DNA of 64,000 bases from Halobacillus litoralis (lineage in GTDB: Bacteria > Bacillota > Bacilli > Bacillales > Halobacillaceae): the NCBI RefSeq assembly GCF_020524085.2, contig NZ_CP129016.1:2908001-2972000 (forward strand). Reading direction: 5' to 3'. A program made the position numbers and the translations under genes. Of this stretch, positions 1 through 9,265 are shown piece by piece; position 1 is the first letter of the stretch; every line of letters begins with the position of its first letter. The notes below the pieces were generated by a model that did no database searches, was not told the DNA's origin, and worked only from the letters and a program-made list of their open reading frames with translations.

Positions 1-423
1 TCCATAAGTCTTTCACAGCAACTCATAAATTTTGCTTTAAGATCTCCAGCAACTGTTAAATCATGTCTAAAGATGTTACGTTACATTTCATCCTGGACAT
101 TCTAAACTGTTTTCCATTCAACTCTTGTACGTTTATCGGATTTTACATCACCGTTTTATAAATGTGATTGCATTAATATTTGGATTTATGCGACACATTT
201 ATATTTTAATACCCTCAATCTATCATCCAATGAGTTTTTGGGTTCCAACCAAACACTTACTCACGTTTAAGCGTATAAATTTTCATAATTTGTATGATAA
301 TCTCCTCATATATAGACTCATTTAAAATTCGTGTGCCTCTCTTCTTTCCTGCTCTAGACATATTCTTGCCTTTGCTCCTCATTGGTTTTAGTATGGAGAT
401 GTCTTATTGATTGTTTTTTCTGA

Positions 424-446
424 ATATTTCGGAGTTGCTACTAAGT
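424..446. repeat. Dispersed 23-bp repeat, copy 1
   Basis: The core CGGAGTTGCTACTAAGT preceded by ATATTT is identical to a copy at 30424-30446 and close to a copy at 524-545. It lies outside genes. Function unknown. Confidence 0.7.
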
Positions 447-523
447 ATGAATAGGTATTTTCTTATAAAAATGCTCATTTTACGGGGGTCGGAACATGTG
501 TTCTGTTTTTGGGTTTTATTTGT

Positions 524-545
524 ATATTTGGAGTTACTACTAAGT
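524..545. repeat. Dispersed 23-bp repeat, variant copy 2
   Basis: Matches copy 1 except for one deleted C and one G-to-A change (core GGAGTTACTACTAAGT). It starts 100 bases downstream of copy 1 in the same orientation. Confidence 0.6.
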
Positions 546-560
546 TTTTTTGAGCATACA

Positions 561-594
561 AAAGAAAAGTCACAGAGCATTTACTCTGTGACTT
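561..594 (-). terminator. Rho-independent terminator after sqdX
   Basis: AGTCACAGAG (569-578) pairs with CTCTGTGACT (585-594), and a T-rich tract follows on the minus strand (561-568). The sqdX stop codon lies in the loop/right arm (581-583). Confidence 0.85.
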
Positions 595-1744
595 TAACCT
601 TTGATTTTTTTGACGTTGTTGCTGCCTGTTCATCATACACCTTTAACGTCTTATAGTAATACTCAAGGATCTGCTCCGAAGGTTTTTGCCAGCTATACTT
701 TTCAGCTTCTTGGCGCGCATTCTTACAAAGTGTCTGATATAACTCCTCATCTTCCAGCCTTTCAATCGCTTGAATCATGCTGTCGGTGTTCTCATTTTCA
801 AACAATAGTCCAGTTTTGCCGTCTTCTACTTGCTCCATGGTCGGGCCGCTCTTTGCGGCAATGACAGGCAGACCAGAAGCCATAGATTCCAGGATGACAA
901 GGCCGAGCGTTTCTGTGACTGATGGGAAAATCAGAGCGTCAGAAGAAGCGAACGCTTGTGCAAGCTCCTCTCCGTGCATAAGCCCAGTAAACACTGTATT
1001 GGTGTCCTTGAAAGTTTCCTCTAATTCATCTTTCACAGGACCATCACCAACGATGGCAAGAGAGATATCGTCTCTCTTTTCCAATAAAGGTTTGATTTTA
1101 TGAATTTCTTTTTCAGGAGCCAGTCTACCGACAAAAACAAGCAATTTGTTTCCTTTCCTGCCAGCAGATAACCGCTCCCTCATTTCTTCATTTTTATGTC
1201 GAGGATGATAATGGTCGACTGCGACTCCACGGTCCCATACACTCACATTATGGAAGTTTTTCTCATCAAGCTCCGTCTTAATGGCTCTGGAAGTACACAA
1301 ATTTACATCTGCATAATTGTGTAACTTTCTAAAATACCACCAGACAAGAGGTTTGAACGGATATAACCGGTAGTAATCCAAGTATTTAGGGACGTGTGTA
1401 TGATAGGAAGCAATGAGCGGATAATTCAGTTTATCTGCATAATAGACGCCAGAAACCCCTACAAGTGCAGGGTTGACCACATGGACGAGGTCAGGATCAT
1501 GTTTTTGCAGCAAGTCCTTCACTCGTCGTTGTGGTAAACTGAATTCTCTATACCTGTAGAAAGGCATTTTTGTCGTTTTGACCCCTTCGACGATCGCCCC
1601 TTCATATTCCGTCACACCAAAGTCTGGAGCAATGACGACGACCTCATGATCTTGGTTTCGCAAGTATTTGATGGACTCTTTTAATCGTGTGACGACTCCA
1701 TCTGTTGATGGTAGGAATGTTTCTGTAATGATGGCGATTTTCAA
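581..1744 (-). CDS. sqdX: SqdX-like sulfoquinovosyltransferase (glycosyltransferase family 4)
   Basis: Probable membrane-associated GT-B glycosyltransferase that moves sulfoquinovose from UDP-sulfoquinovose to diacylglycerol, the last step of SQDG sulfolipid synthesis. The N-terminus (KIAIITETFLPSTDGVVTRL) is the hallmark of the SqdX/MgtA-like group. DLVHVVNPALVG and NLCTSRAIKTEL follow, and a C-terminal E-x7-E nucleotide-sugar motif lies in PSVTETLGLVILESMASGLP. I place the start at a TTG (1742-1744) preceded by TAAGGAG, giving 387 residues; a longer open frame upstream overlaps sqdB and lacks a binding site. It lies 13 bases after sqdB, so the two form one operon. The substrate is inferred mainly from that partnership: the same family includes mannosyl- and glucosyltransferases acting on other lipids. 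Confidence 0.82.
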   Translation of the reverse strand: MKIAIITETFLPSTDGVVTRLKESIKYLRNQDHEVVVIAPDFGVTEYEGAIVEGVKTTKMPFYRYREFSLPQRRVKDLLQKHDPDLVHVVNPALVGVSGVYYADKLNYPLIASYHTHVPKYLDYYRLYPFKPLVWWYFRKLHNYADVNLCTSRAIKTELDEKNFHNVSVWDRGVAVDHYHPRHKNEEMRERLSAGRKGNKLLVFVGRLAPEKEIHKIKPLLEKRDDISLAIVGDGPVKDELEETFKDTNTVFTGLMHGEELAQAFASSDALIFPSVTETLGLVILESMASGLPVIAAKSGPTMEQVEDGKTGLLFENENTDSMIQAIERLEDEELYQTLCKNARQEAEKYSWQKPSEQILEYYYKTLKVYDEQAATTSKKSKVKVTE

Positions 1745-1757
1745 AGCGGAAAACTCC

Positions 1758-2909
<1,152 letters not shown>

Positions 2910-2944
2910 CTACCTCCTAGTTACGTCTTGCATACTCGTATTCC

Positions 2945-3077
2945 ATTATAGAATGACTCTTATGACTATTCGATCTTCTTACCAATCGTCCCTTGTTCGA
3001 AGACGGGGAAAAGTCAAGGTCTCTACGTTTTTGACTTTACCATTAATTTAATTTTGAAACAATTAATTCTTTGTTAA
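2945..3077 (-). promoter_or_regulatory. Putative sqdB promoter region with Pho-box-like repeats
   Basis: A TATAAT (minus strand, 2945-2950) lies 39 bases before sqdB without a good -35. Further upstream, TTAACA (3072-3077), TTAATT (3061-3066) and the weaker AAAATT (3050-3055) recur with exact 11-bp spacing, resembling B. subtilis PhoP boxes. The distance to the -10 is larger than usual, so PhoP control is only a suggestion. Confidence 0.3.
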
Positions 3078-3160
3078 ACCGTCGATTCTATGTAGAGATA
3101 TGCTTGTGAGACCTCAAACCTATTTACCCCAAATGAAGATGGCTTCAAACCTACTTTACA

Positions 3161-3194
3161 ATAAAAGCCTGCAGAACAACAAGTTCTGCAGGCT
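3161..3194 (-). terminator. Terminator after floT
   Basis: AGCCTGCAGAAC (3166-3177) pairs perfectly with GTTCTGCAGGCT (3183-3194), followed on the minus strand by TTTTATT. Confidence 0.92.
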
Positions 3195-3200
3195 GAGCGG

Positions 3201-4694
3201 TTATTTTTCTTCTTCCTGACCTTCTGTTAAGGATGTTTCTTCTTCCTTATTCTCATCCTCTTCTTTCGTAGCAGCCGCTTCCTTCAATTCATTATCAGAA
3301 GTTCCTCCAAATTCATGGACAGCCCCTCTTGATACATAGCTCTCAAGCATTGCTTTCAGATCCATACCTGTCGTTTCTTTTAATGATTCCTGAATGCCAA
3401 GCATGGTAGAAGTCACACTGTTCGCTACTTTCGCAGAACCTCCACGTGAATCGTTTCCTCCCATATCAATGACCTTCATATCTTTGATTTGGCTAATTGG
3501 TGCGGATACTTTTTCTGCATATTCCGGCAATACTTTTATGAGCATTTCCATAATAGCCGCTTCTCCATAATGTTCCATCGCTTTCGCCATACGTTCTTTC
3601 GATTCCGCTTCAGCAATTCCTCGTTGACGAATGACTTCCGCTTCGGATTCCCCTTTGATTCGTTCATTGTCGGCTTCTGCCTGTGCACGTTTTGTCACTT
3701 CATAAGCTTCAGCATCAGCGATAGAGCGGCGGCGTTTGTTCTCTTCCTCTTCTAATTCGACCGCTCTCTGTTTCTCAATGTATTGAACCTTCAACTCTTC
3801 TTCCTTGATCTGCTGGGCAAGTTTCTGCCTTTCCAATTCCCCGGCTTGGTCTGCGTTGGCTTTTGCACGGTTCGTTTCTTTCTGGAATTCCGCTTCTTTG
3901 ATGTCTTTCTCCTTCGTCGATGCCGCAACCGCAGTCAAACGTCGGTTTTCTTCATCTTGTGCTTCATGGTCGTTTTTCGCTTGATATATCCGAGTCTCTT
4001 TCGTGGCATCGGACTCTGCCATGTTCGCTTTCTTCTGAACCTCAGCGATATGAGGACGACCTAGCGCATCGATGTATCCATTTTCGACATCCACATCCTC
4101 CACATCATTCAGAGCGAAAGAAGTGATTTCAAACCCCATGCCTTTTAAATCGGATTCAGCAATTTTCTTTACCTGAGTGTTGACTTCTTTGAAATCATTA
4201 TAGATTTTTTCAATCGGAAGCGATGCGATGATCGAACGTAAATGACCATTCAGCACATCTTTCAACTCTGATTCTCTTTCTTTCTGCTTTTTACCAAGGA
4301 ATTTCTCCGCAAAGTTAGCCATGATCTCAAGCTCACTTCCAATACTGATGACGGCCGTACTAGCAACTCTAACGGGGATCCCCTCTTTTGTATAAGCCTT
4401 GTCTGAATTGACTTGTAGTTGGAAAGATGTCAAATCAATCGGTGTCGCTGTCTGGAACATTCTCAGGCGGTACCCTCCACCACGAATGATTTTTACCGAA
4501 CGTCCATTATCATCTTCAAATACATTCTTTTCTTTTTCCGGATCACCTAGTTTTGGACCTGTAACAATCAACGCTTCATTCGAACTGGCCGTCTTATAGC
4601 GCATTCGGAAGACGATAAAAGTTATGATTCCCCCAACAAGAACAACCGCTCCAATAACACCTAGAATTAACAAAAATAAAGCACCTTCAAACAA
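3201..4694 (-). CDS. floT: Flotillin-like membrane scaffold protein
   Basis: 497-residue SPFH/flotillin protein that organises functional membrane microdomains. An N-terminal hydrophobic segment (about residues 4-30) is followed by the SPFH domain and then a long charged coiled coil rich in Glu/Ala/Lys repeats (about 200-370). The C-terminal part contains a KVLPEYAEKVSAPISQIKDMKVIDMGG block typical of flotillins, and the tail is acidic (TKEEDENKEEETSLTEGQEEEK region). The start is TTG (4692-4694) with AAAAAGGAG eight bases upstream. In B. subtilis floT (yuaG) is in a sigma-W operon with yuaF and yuaI; here it stands alone between the sulfolipid operon and a divergent acyl-CoA synthetase, with a sigma-W-like promoter at 4749-4777. 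Confidence 0.93.
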   Translation of the reverse strand: MFEGALFLLILGVIGAVVLVGGIITFIVFRMRYKTASSNEALIVTGPKLGDPEKEKNVFEDDNGRSVKIIRGGGYRLRMFQTATPIDLTSFQLQVNSDKAYTKEGIPVRVASTAVISIGSELEIMANFAEKFLGKKQKERESELKDVLNGHLRSIIASLPIEKIYNDFKEVNTQVKKIAESDLKGMGFEITSFALNDVEDVDVENGYIDALGRPHIAEVQKKANMAESDATKETRIYQAKNDHEAQDEENRRLTAVAASTKEKDIKEAEFQKETNRAKANADQAGELERQKLAQQIKEEELKVQYIEKQRAVELEEEENKRRRSIADAEAYEVTKRAQAEADNERIKGESEAEVIRQRGIAEAESKERMAKAMEHYGEAAIMEMLIKVLPEYAEKVSAPISQIKDMKVIDMGGNDSRGGSAKVANSVTSTMLGIQESLKETTGMDLKAMLESYVSRGAVHEFGGTSDNELKEAAATKEEDENKEEETSLTEGQEEEK

Positions 4695-4748
4695 ATAACC
4701 ACTCCTTTTTATTTCTCCCTATTTATGTAACTAAAGGGGTTATATTAC

Positions 4749-4777
4749 ATAACGATTACAACTCTATTAAAGTTTCA
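4749..4777 (-). promoter_or_regulatory. Sigma-W-type promoter of floT
   Basis: Minus strand TGAAAC (4772-4777), 17-base spacer, CGTTAT (4749-4754). The ECF sigma-W consensus is TGAAAC-N16/17-CGTA. The -35 element is perfect. floT is a known sigma-W gene in B. subtilis, which supports the call. Confidence 0.75.
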
Positions 4778-4891
4778 GGAATTTTGCAATATCAGACATC
4801 TTTCTGTAAGAAACATAAATCAACGAATGCAATCGAGCAGCGAATTCAGTTATAATAGTTATAAGAAAATTCTGAAAAAGGAGGAACGTTC

Positions 4892-6847
4892 ATGGGTACA
4901 GATATCAATGCATGGACCCCTACCGCAGAATATAAAGAAGCGACACGATTATTCCGATGGATGAAGAAGCATGGCTACAGCTGCTATGATGACTTTTACT
5001 CTAAATCCATTTATGATCTTGAATGGTTTTGGGAAATAGCAGTTAAAGAGCTGGACATCGAATGGTATACCCCTTACAAACAAGTGTTAGATCAAACCCT
5101 TGGAGCTATGTATCCTCAATGGTTTAAAGGTGGAGAGCTGAATGTTGCGCACTTAGCTCTTGATCGCTGGGCGGATGATCCATCTAAAAGAAATGACATT
5201 GCCCTTTATTGGGAGGGAGATAATGGGCAAACGGCCTCCTTCTCCTTTACTGACTTGCAAAAAGAAGTGGACATGATCGCTAACGGTCTTGAGAGCTACG
5301 GGATCGCGAAAGGAGATATCGTTACATTGTATCTGCCGATGCTTCCTGAGACCCTCATTGCCATGTTAGCCATCTCAAAAGTAGGAGCCATCTTTTCACC
5401 TGCCTTCTCTGGTTACAAAGCGGATGCCGTCATAACAAGAATTCATGCAAGTAAATCAAAAGCGTTAATTACAGCTGATGGCTTTTATCGGAGAGGAAAA
5501 ACGATACCCCTGAAACAGGAAGCGGACATCGTTGCACATCAATGCCCATCCCTAGAGCATGTGTTCATCGTCGAACGTACAGGGATGGAAATGAAATTGG
5601 AAGAACCTCGTGATGTTCGCTGGAGTGATTTAAGAAAGAAGGAAACCGAGTACAAGACGAAAGTAAAAAGAGCGAACGATCCGTTTATGCTCATTTACAC
5701 TTCAGGAACAACGGGTACGCCAAAGGGAGCTGTCCATACACATGCAGGATTCCCCATTAAGGCTGCCTTCGATGCTGGCATATGCATGGATGTTACGAAA
5801 AAAGATACGTTATTTTGGTACACGGATATGGGATGGATGATGGGGCCTTTCCTCGTGTACGGTGGTTTGGTTAATGGAGCATCCATCGTCATGTTCGAAG
5901 GTACCCCTGATTATCCAGAACCCGACCGTTTATGGGACCTTGTGGAGAAGTATCACGTCACCCATTTAGGACTCTCTCCCACCCTTGTCCGCTCCATGAT
6001 GAAGCACGGGGAAGCTTGGATCGAAAAACATGATCTCAGGTCTTTAAAACTTATCGGATCAACAGGAGAACCGTGGAATCCGGAGCCGTGGCATTGGCTA
6101 TTCAAACATGCAGGAGGTTCGCGTATACCGATTTTTAACTATTCAGGTGGAACAGAAATTTCTGGGGGGATTCTCGGTAATGTACTCGTCAAACCGATTC
6201 AACCGGTCACTTTCAATGCTGCTCTTCATGGAATGGATGTTGATGTTTATGACGAAAAAGGACAGTCACTCTTTGATGAAGTTGGAGAACTCGTGATTAA
6301 ATCCCCATGGGTTGGGATGACAAAGAGTTTCTTTGGAGACGATCAGCGTTATGAAGAAACCTATTGGAGCCGCTTTAAAGATACGTGGGTTCATGGCGAT
6401 TGGGTGATTAAAGATAAAAAAGGATATTATACGATTACCGGACGATCCGATGATGTTTTAAATGTGGCCGGAAAACGGTTAGGACCTACGGAAGTTGAAT
6501 CCATCCTTATTAAACATCATGCAGTGATAGAAGCTGGAGTTATCGGCATCCCTCATAAGGTGAAGGGAGAAGAACCAATCGCTTTTATCGTCCTTAAGGA
6601 TAACCATCCTCTAGGCGATCTAACAGAAGAGTTAACGGTGCTTCTGAATCAGAAACTAGGTAAGGCACTAGCTCCGAAAAAGATATTCGTTGTTGATGAC
6701 CTGCCGAAAACGAGAAATGCCAAAGTAATGAGACGGGCCATTAAGTCTGCTTATTTAAATAAACCTGCTGGCGACTTAAGTGCACTCGTCAATCCGGAGA
6801 GCGTGAAGCAAATCCGGAATATTGGCCAAAATGTTTCTTCAACTTAA
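4892..6847 (+). CDS. AMP-forming acetyl/propionyl-CoA synthetase-like ligase
   Basis: 651-residue member of the adenylate-forming superfamily that should activate a short carboxylic acid with ATP and CoA. An N-terminal ACAS_N-type segment (YDLEWFWEIAVKELDIEWYTPY) precedes the P-loop-like A3 motif LIYTSGTTGTPKGAVHTH (about residues 268-285), the A5 motif NYSGGTEISGG and the hinge/A8 GRSDDVLNVAGKRLGPTEVE. The C-terminal lysine region reads PKTRNAKVMRR; acetyl-CoA synthetases normally have PKTRSGK, so the Gly before the catalytic, acetylatable Lys is replaced by Ala. A strong AAAAAGGAGG precedes the ATG. It is convergent with the leucine-degradation operon, which fits a role in short-chain acyl metabolism, but the substrate cannot be assigned from sequence. 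Confidence 0.85.
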   Translation: MGTDINAWTPTAEYKEATRLFRWMKKHGYSCYDDFYSKSIYDLEWFWEIAVKELDIEWYTPYKQVLDQTLGAMYPQWFKGGELNVAHLALDRWADDPSKRNDIALYWEGDNGQTASFSFTDLQKEVDMIANGLESYGIAKGDIVTLYLPMLPETLIAMLAISKVGAIFSPAFSGYKADAVITRIHASKSKALITADGFYRRGKTIPLKQEADIVAHQCPSLEHVFIVERTGMEMKLEEPRDVRWSDLRKKETEYKTKVKRANDPFMLIYTSGTTGTPKGAVHTHAGFPIKAAFDAGICMDVTKKDTLFWYTDMGWMMGPFLVYGGLVNGASIVMFEGTPDYPEPDRLWDLVEKYHVTHLGLSPTLVRSMMKHGEAWIEKHDLRSLKLIGSTGEPWNPEPWHWLFKHAGGSRIPIFNYSGGTEISGGILGNVLVKPIQPVTFNAALHGMDVDVYDEKGQSLFDEVGELVIKSPWVGMTKSFFGDDQRYEETYWSRFKDTWVHGDWVIKDKKGYYTITGRSDDVLNVAGKRLGPTEVESILIKHHAVIEAGVIGIPHKVKGEEPIAFIVLKDNHPLGDLTEELTVLLNQKLGKALAPKKIFVVDDLPKTRNAKVMRRAIKSAYLNKPAGDLSALVNPESVKQIRNIGQNVSST

Positions 6848-6895
6848 TCATGTGACGCTTCTGGAGCACGCTATATAGAATTCCGTATATAAGCA

Positions 6896-6932
6896 AAAAG
6901 GTTCCTGGACTTTAATTGTCCAGGAACCTTTT
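6896..6932. terminator. Bidirectional terminator between acyl-CoA synthetase and yngE
   Basis: AAAAGGTTCCTGGAC (6896-6910) pairs with GTCCAGGAACCTTTT (6918-6932). The A and T flanks allow it to serve both convergent genes. Confidence 0.92.
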
Positions 6933-6934
6933 GA

Positions 6935-8464
6935 TTATACCGGATAGACGCCGTGTTTTCTTTCTGTAAATAGAACATCTTTTGTCTCGTAAGCATCATA
7001 TCGAGTGGAAAGCTCTTCTCTCAGCTTATTCGGCTGAACGATGTCATCGATCACCATCTCAGAAGCCAAACGATAAATATCAATGTTTTCTCTGTATTCT
7101 TCATGCTTTTCTTTAATGAATGCCGGTCGCTCTTCTTCAGGAAGTGCGGCAATCTTATTAGCATAAACAGCGTTTACAGCCGCTTCTGGACCCATGACAG
7201 CAATCTGTGCGGTAGGCAAAGCTAGACATGCATCCGGCTCAAACGCAGGTCCTGCCATTGCATAGAGTCCTGCTCCGTAGGCTTTACGAACAACAACAGA
7301 AATTTTAGGTACGGTCGCCTCGCTCATCGCAGAAAGCATCTTCGCCCCGTGACGGATAATCCCTGCACGCTCGACTTTCGTTCCGATCATAAACCCTGGA
7401 ATATCAGCAAGGAAAAGCAGCGGAATATTAAAGGCATCACAGAGCTGGATGAATTTCGCTGCTTTATCTGCGGAATCAGGGAAAAGGACGCCTCCTTTTG
7501 CTCTCGGCTGATTGGCGATAATTCCTACAGGCCGCCCTTCGATTCTCGATAGACCTGTAATGAGCTCCGGAGCAAACTTTTTCTTAATTTCACAGAACGA
7601 ATGATCATCAATGAGACGATCAATCAACTGATACATATCAAACGGGGCATTTTGGTTTTTTGGAATCAATTCTTCCACGCTCTTCTCAAACGGAGCAGGC
7701 TCTCTTGATTCTGCCTTTTTCGGTAATTCCCTGTAGGACTGTGGGAAATAGCTCAAATATTTTCTGGCGAATGCAATCGCATCACTTTCATCCTTCGCGA
7801 GTACATCCCCGCAACCAGAGACGGAACAATGCATATTCGCACCACCCATTTCCTCGAGCGACACTTTTTCACCAATAACTTTCTCTGCCATACGCGGGGA
7901 ACCTAAATACATCGAGGCATTACCATCGACCATGACGACGATATCGCAAAAGGCAGGTATGTAGGCCCCACCCGCTGCGGAAGGTCCGAATAATAAACAG
8001 ACTTGTGGCACACGGCCGGATAGTTTGATTTGATTATGGAAAATACGTCCTGCTCCGCGACGATTAGGGAACATCTCCACCTGATCGGTAATCCTTGCCC
8101 CTGCAGAGTCGACAAGGTAAAGCATCGGTACATTCAGTTTTAATGCGGTTTCCTGAATCCGTATGATTTTTTCAACGGTCCGCGCTCCCCATGAACCCGC
8201 TTTTACGGTGGAATCGTTGGCCATTACACATACTTTTTCTCCGTTGATCTTCCCGATGCCTGTGACGACACCATCAGCAGGGAGGGAATCATCCTGACAA
8301 TTAGCAAAAAAAGCATCTTCAATATCGATGTTGTCATCAAACAGAAGCTGTAGACGTTCACGCACGAACATTTTTCCTTTTTCAGCATTCTTGCTATGAT
8401 ACTTTTCAGCACCACCAGAAGCAATTTTCTTCGCTCGTTCTTCTAACGTTTCATTTGTAGGCAT
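6935..8464 (-). CDS. yngE: Methylcrotonyl-CoA carboxylase carboxyltransferase subunit (YngE-like)
   Basis: 509-residue biotin-dependent carboxyltransferase (beta subunit). It carries the N-terminal and C-terminal crotonase-fold halves, with the acyl-CoA oxyanion segment GPSAAGGAYIPAFCD (around residue 165) and the biotin-side FLADIPGFMIGTKVERAGIIRHGAKM. In leucine breakdown it carboxylates 3-methylcrotonyl-CoA using biotin carried by the YngHB-like protein and charged by YngH. A GTG twelve bases upstream in frame lies inside the Shine-Dalgarno sequence AAAGGTGG, so the ATG at 8462-8464 is the better start. It is the last gene of the operon, 15 bases after yngF. Propionyl-CoA carboxylase is the alternative reading of the family; the operon partners favour methylcrotonyl-CoA. 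Confidence 0.9.
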   Translation of the reverse strand: MPTNETLEERAKKIASGGAEKYHSKNAEKGKMFVRERLQLLFDDNIDIEDAFFANCQDDSLPADGVVTGIGKINGEKVCVMANDSTVKAGSWGARTVEKIIRIQETALKLNVPMLYLVDSAGARITDQVEMFPNRRGAGRIFHNQIKLSGRVPQVCLLFGPSAAGGAYIPAFCDIVVMVDGNASMYLGSPRMAEKVIGEKVSLEEMGGANMHCSVSGCGDVLAKDESDAIAFARKYLSYFPQSYRELPKKAESREPAPFEKSVEELIPKNQNAPFDMYQLIDRLIDDHSFCEIKKKFAPELITGLSRIEGRPVGIIANQPRAKGGVLFPDSADKAAKFIQLCDAFNIPLLFLADIPGFMIGTKVERAGIIRHGAKMLSAMSEATVPKISVVVRKAYGAGLYAMAGPAFEPDACLALPTAQIAVMGPEAAVNAVYANKIAALPEEERPAFIKEKHEEYRENIDIYRLASEMVIDDIVQPNKLREELSTRYDAYETKDVLFTERKHGVYPV

Positions 8465-8479
8465 CGTTTTTTCCACCTT

Positions 8480-9262
8480 TTATTCTCCTTTGTATTCCGG
8501 TTTCCTTTTTTCCTTAAATGCTTGAAGTCCTTCTACACGATCATCCGTTGGAATCGTCTTTTCATAACAGCCACGTTCAATCTCAAGACCTGAAGACAAA
8601 TCGGTATCATATCCCTGATTGATTGCTTTTTTTGCCTGCTTCATGGCAATTGGACCGTTTCGTGCGATGCATGCAGCCAGGTCCTTCGCTTCTTCCATAA
8701 GGAACTGCGGTTCGTGCATATATTCGACTAGACCAAGGGTGTACGCTCGCTTTGCTTCCACCGGCTTAGCGGAATAAATCATCGCTTTGGCCTGACCGAT
8801 TCCAATCAATCTGGATAAACGCTGGGTCCCACCTGCGCCTGGGATAATGGCAAGAGATGTTTCCGTCAGTCCCACTTTCGTTGATGTACTCATCATACGT
8901 AAGTCGCAGGCAAGCGCGAGTTCCAGTCCGCCCCCAAACGCGACCCCGTTGATAACAGCGATCGTCGGTACATGAATATCTTCAATCATCCGGACCGTAT
9001 CTCCGATTTTTCTAACGGTCTGGATGACTTCTTCATCACTCATTCCCCGTCGTTCTTTTAAATCAGCTCCTGCGCAAAAGGCTTTCGTTCCTTCCCCAGT
9101 CACTAGAACCACCCTGATTTCCTGACGCCGGTTGATTTCGTGAGCTTTTTCCTGCAGTTGAGAAAGCAAATCGCTAGACAATGCGTTCGCTGCATCGGGC
9201 CGGTTCAAATTCAGTACATATACATGTGGGGAAAGCTCCTCTAACGTGACTAGCTCCTCCAT
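8480..9262 (-). CDS. yngF: Enoyl-CoA hydratase family protein, likely methylglutaconyl-CoA hydratase (YngF)
   Basis: 260-residue crotonase. The oxyanion-hole segments are AFCAGADLKERRGMS (about residues 61-75) and GVAFGGGLELALACDLR (about 106-122), and both catalytic acid positions appear retained (GLTETSLAIIPGAGGTQRL). In the leucine pathway it hydrates 3-methylglutaconyl-CoA to HMG-CoA, bridging the carboxylase (yngE/yngH/yngHB) and the lyase (yngG) that flank it. The gene is three bases from yngG. Function is inferred from operon position; the fold alone would not exclude a general enoyl-CoA hydratase. Confidence 0.88.
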   Translation of the reverse strand: MEELVTLEELSPHVYVLNLNRPDAANALSSDLLSQLQEKAHEINRRQEIRVVLVTGEGTKAFCAGADLKERRGMSDEEVIQTVRKIGDTVRMIEDIHVPTIAVINGVAFGGGLELALACDLRMMSTSTKVGLTETSLAIIPGAGGTQRLSRLIGIGQAKAMIYSAKPVEAKRAYTLGLVEYMHEPQFLMEEAKDLAACIARNGPIAMKQAKKAINQGYDTDLSSGLEIERGCYEKTIPTDDRVEGLQAFKEKRKPEYKGE

Positions 9263-9265
9263 TCG

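Larger units (their letters stand above)
1..560. other. Gene-free AT-rich stretch
   Basis: I see no convincing coding region here. Short open frames exist but lack a plausible ribosome binding site and have runs of hydrophobic and aromatic residues typical of AT-rich noncoding DNA. The stretch does hold two copies (424-446 and 524-545) of a short repeat that occurs again near 30424. Confidence 0.6.

Noticed and set aside
125..325. 66-residue open frame on the plus strand near the left edge
   Set aside because: No ribosome binding site, no family resemblance and composition of AT-rich noncoding DNA.
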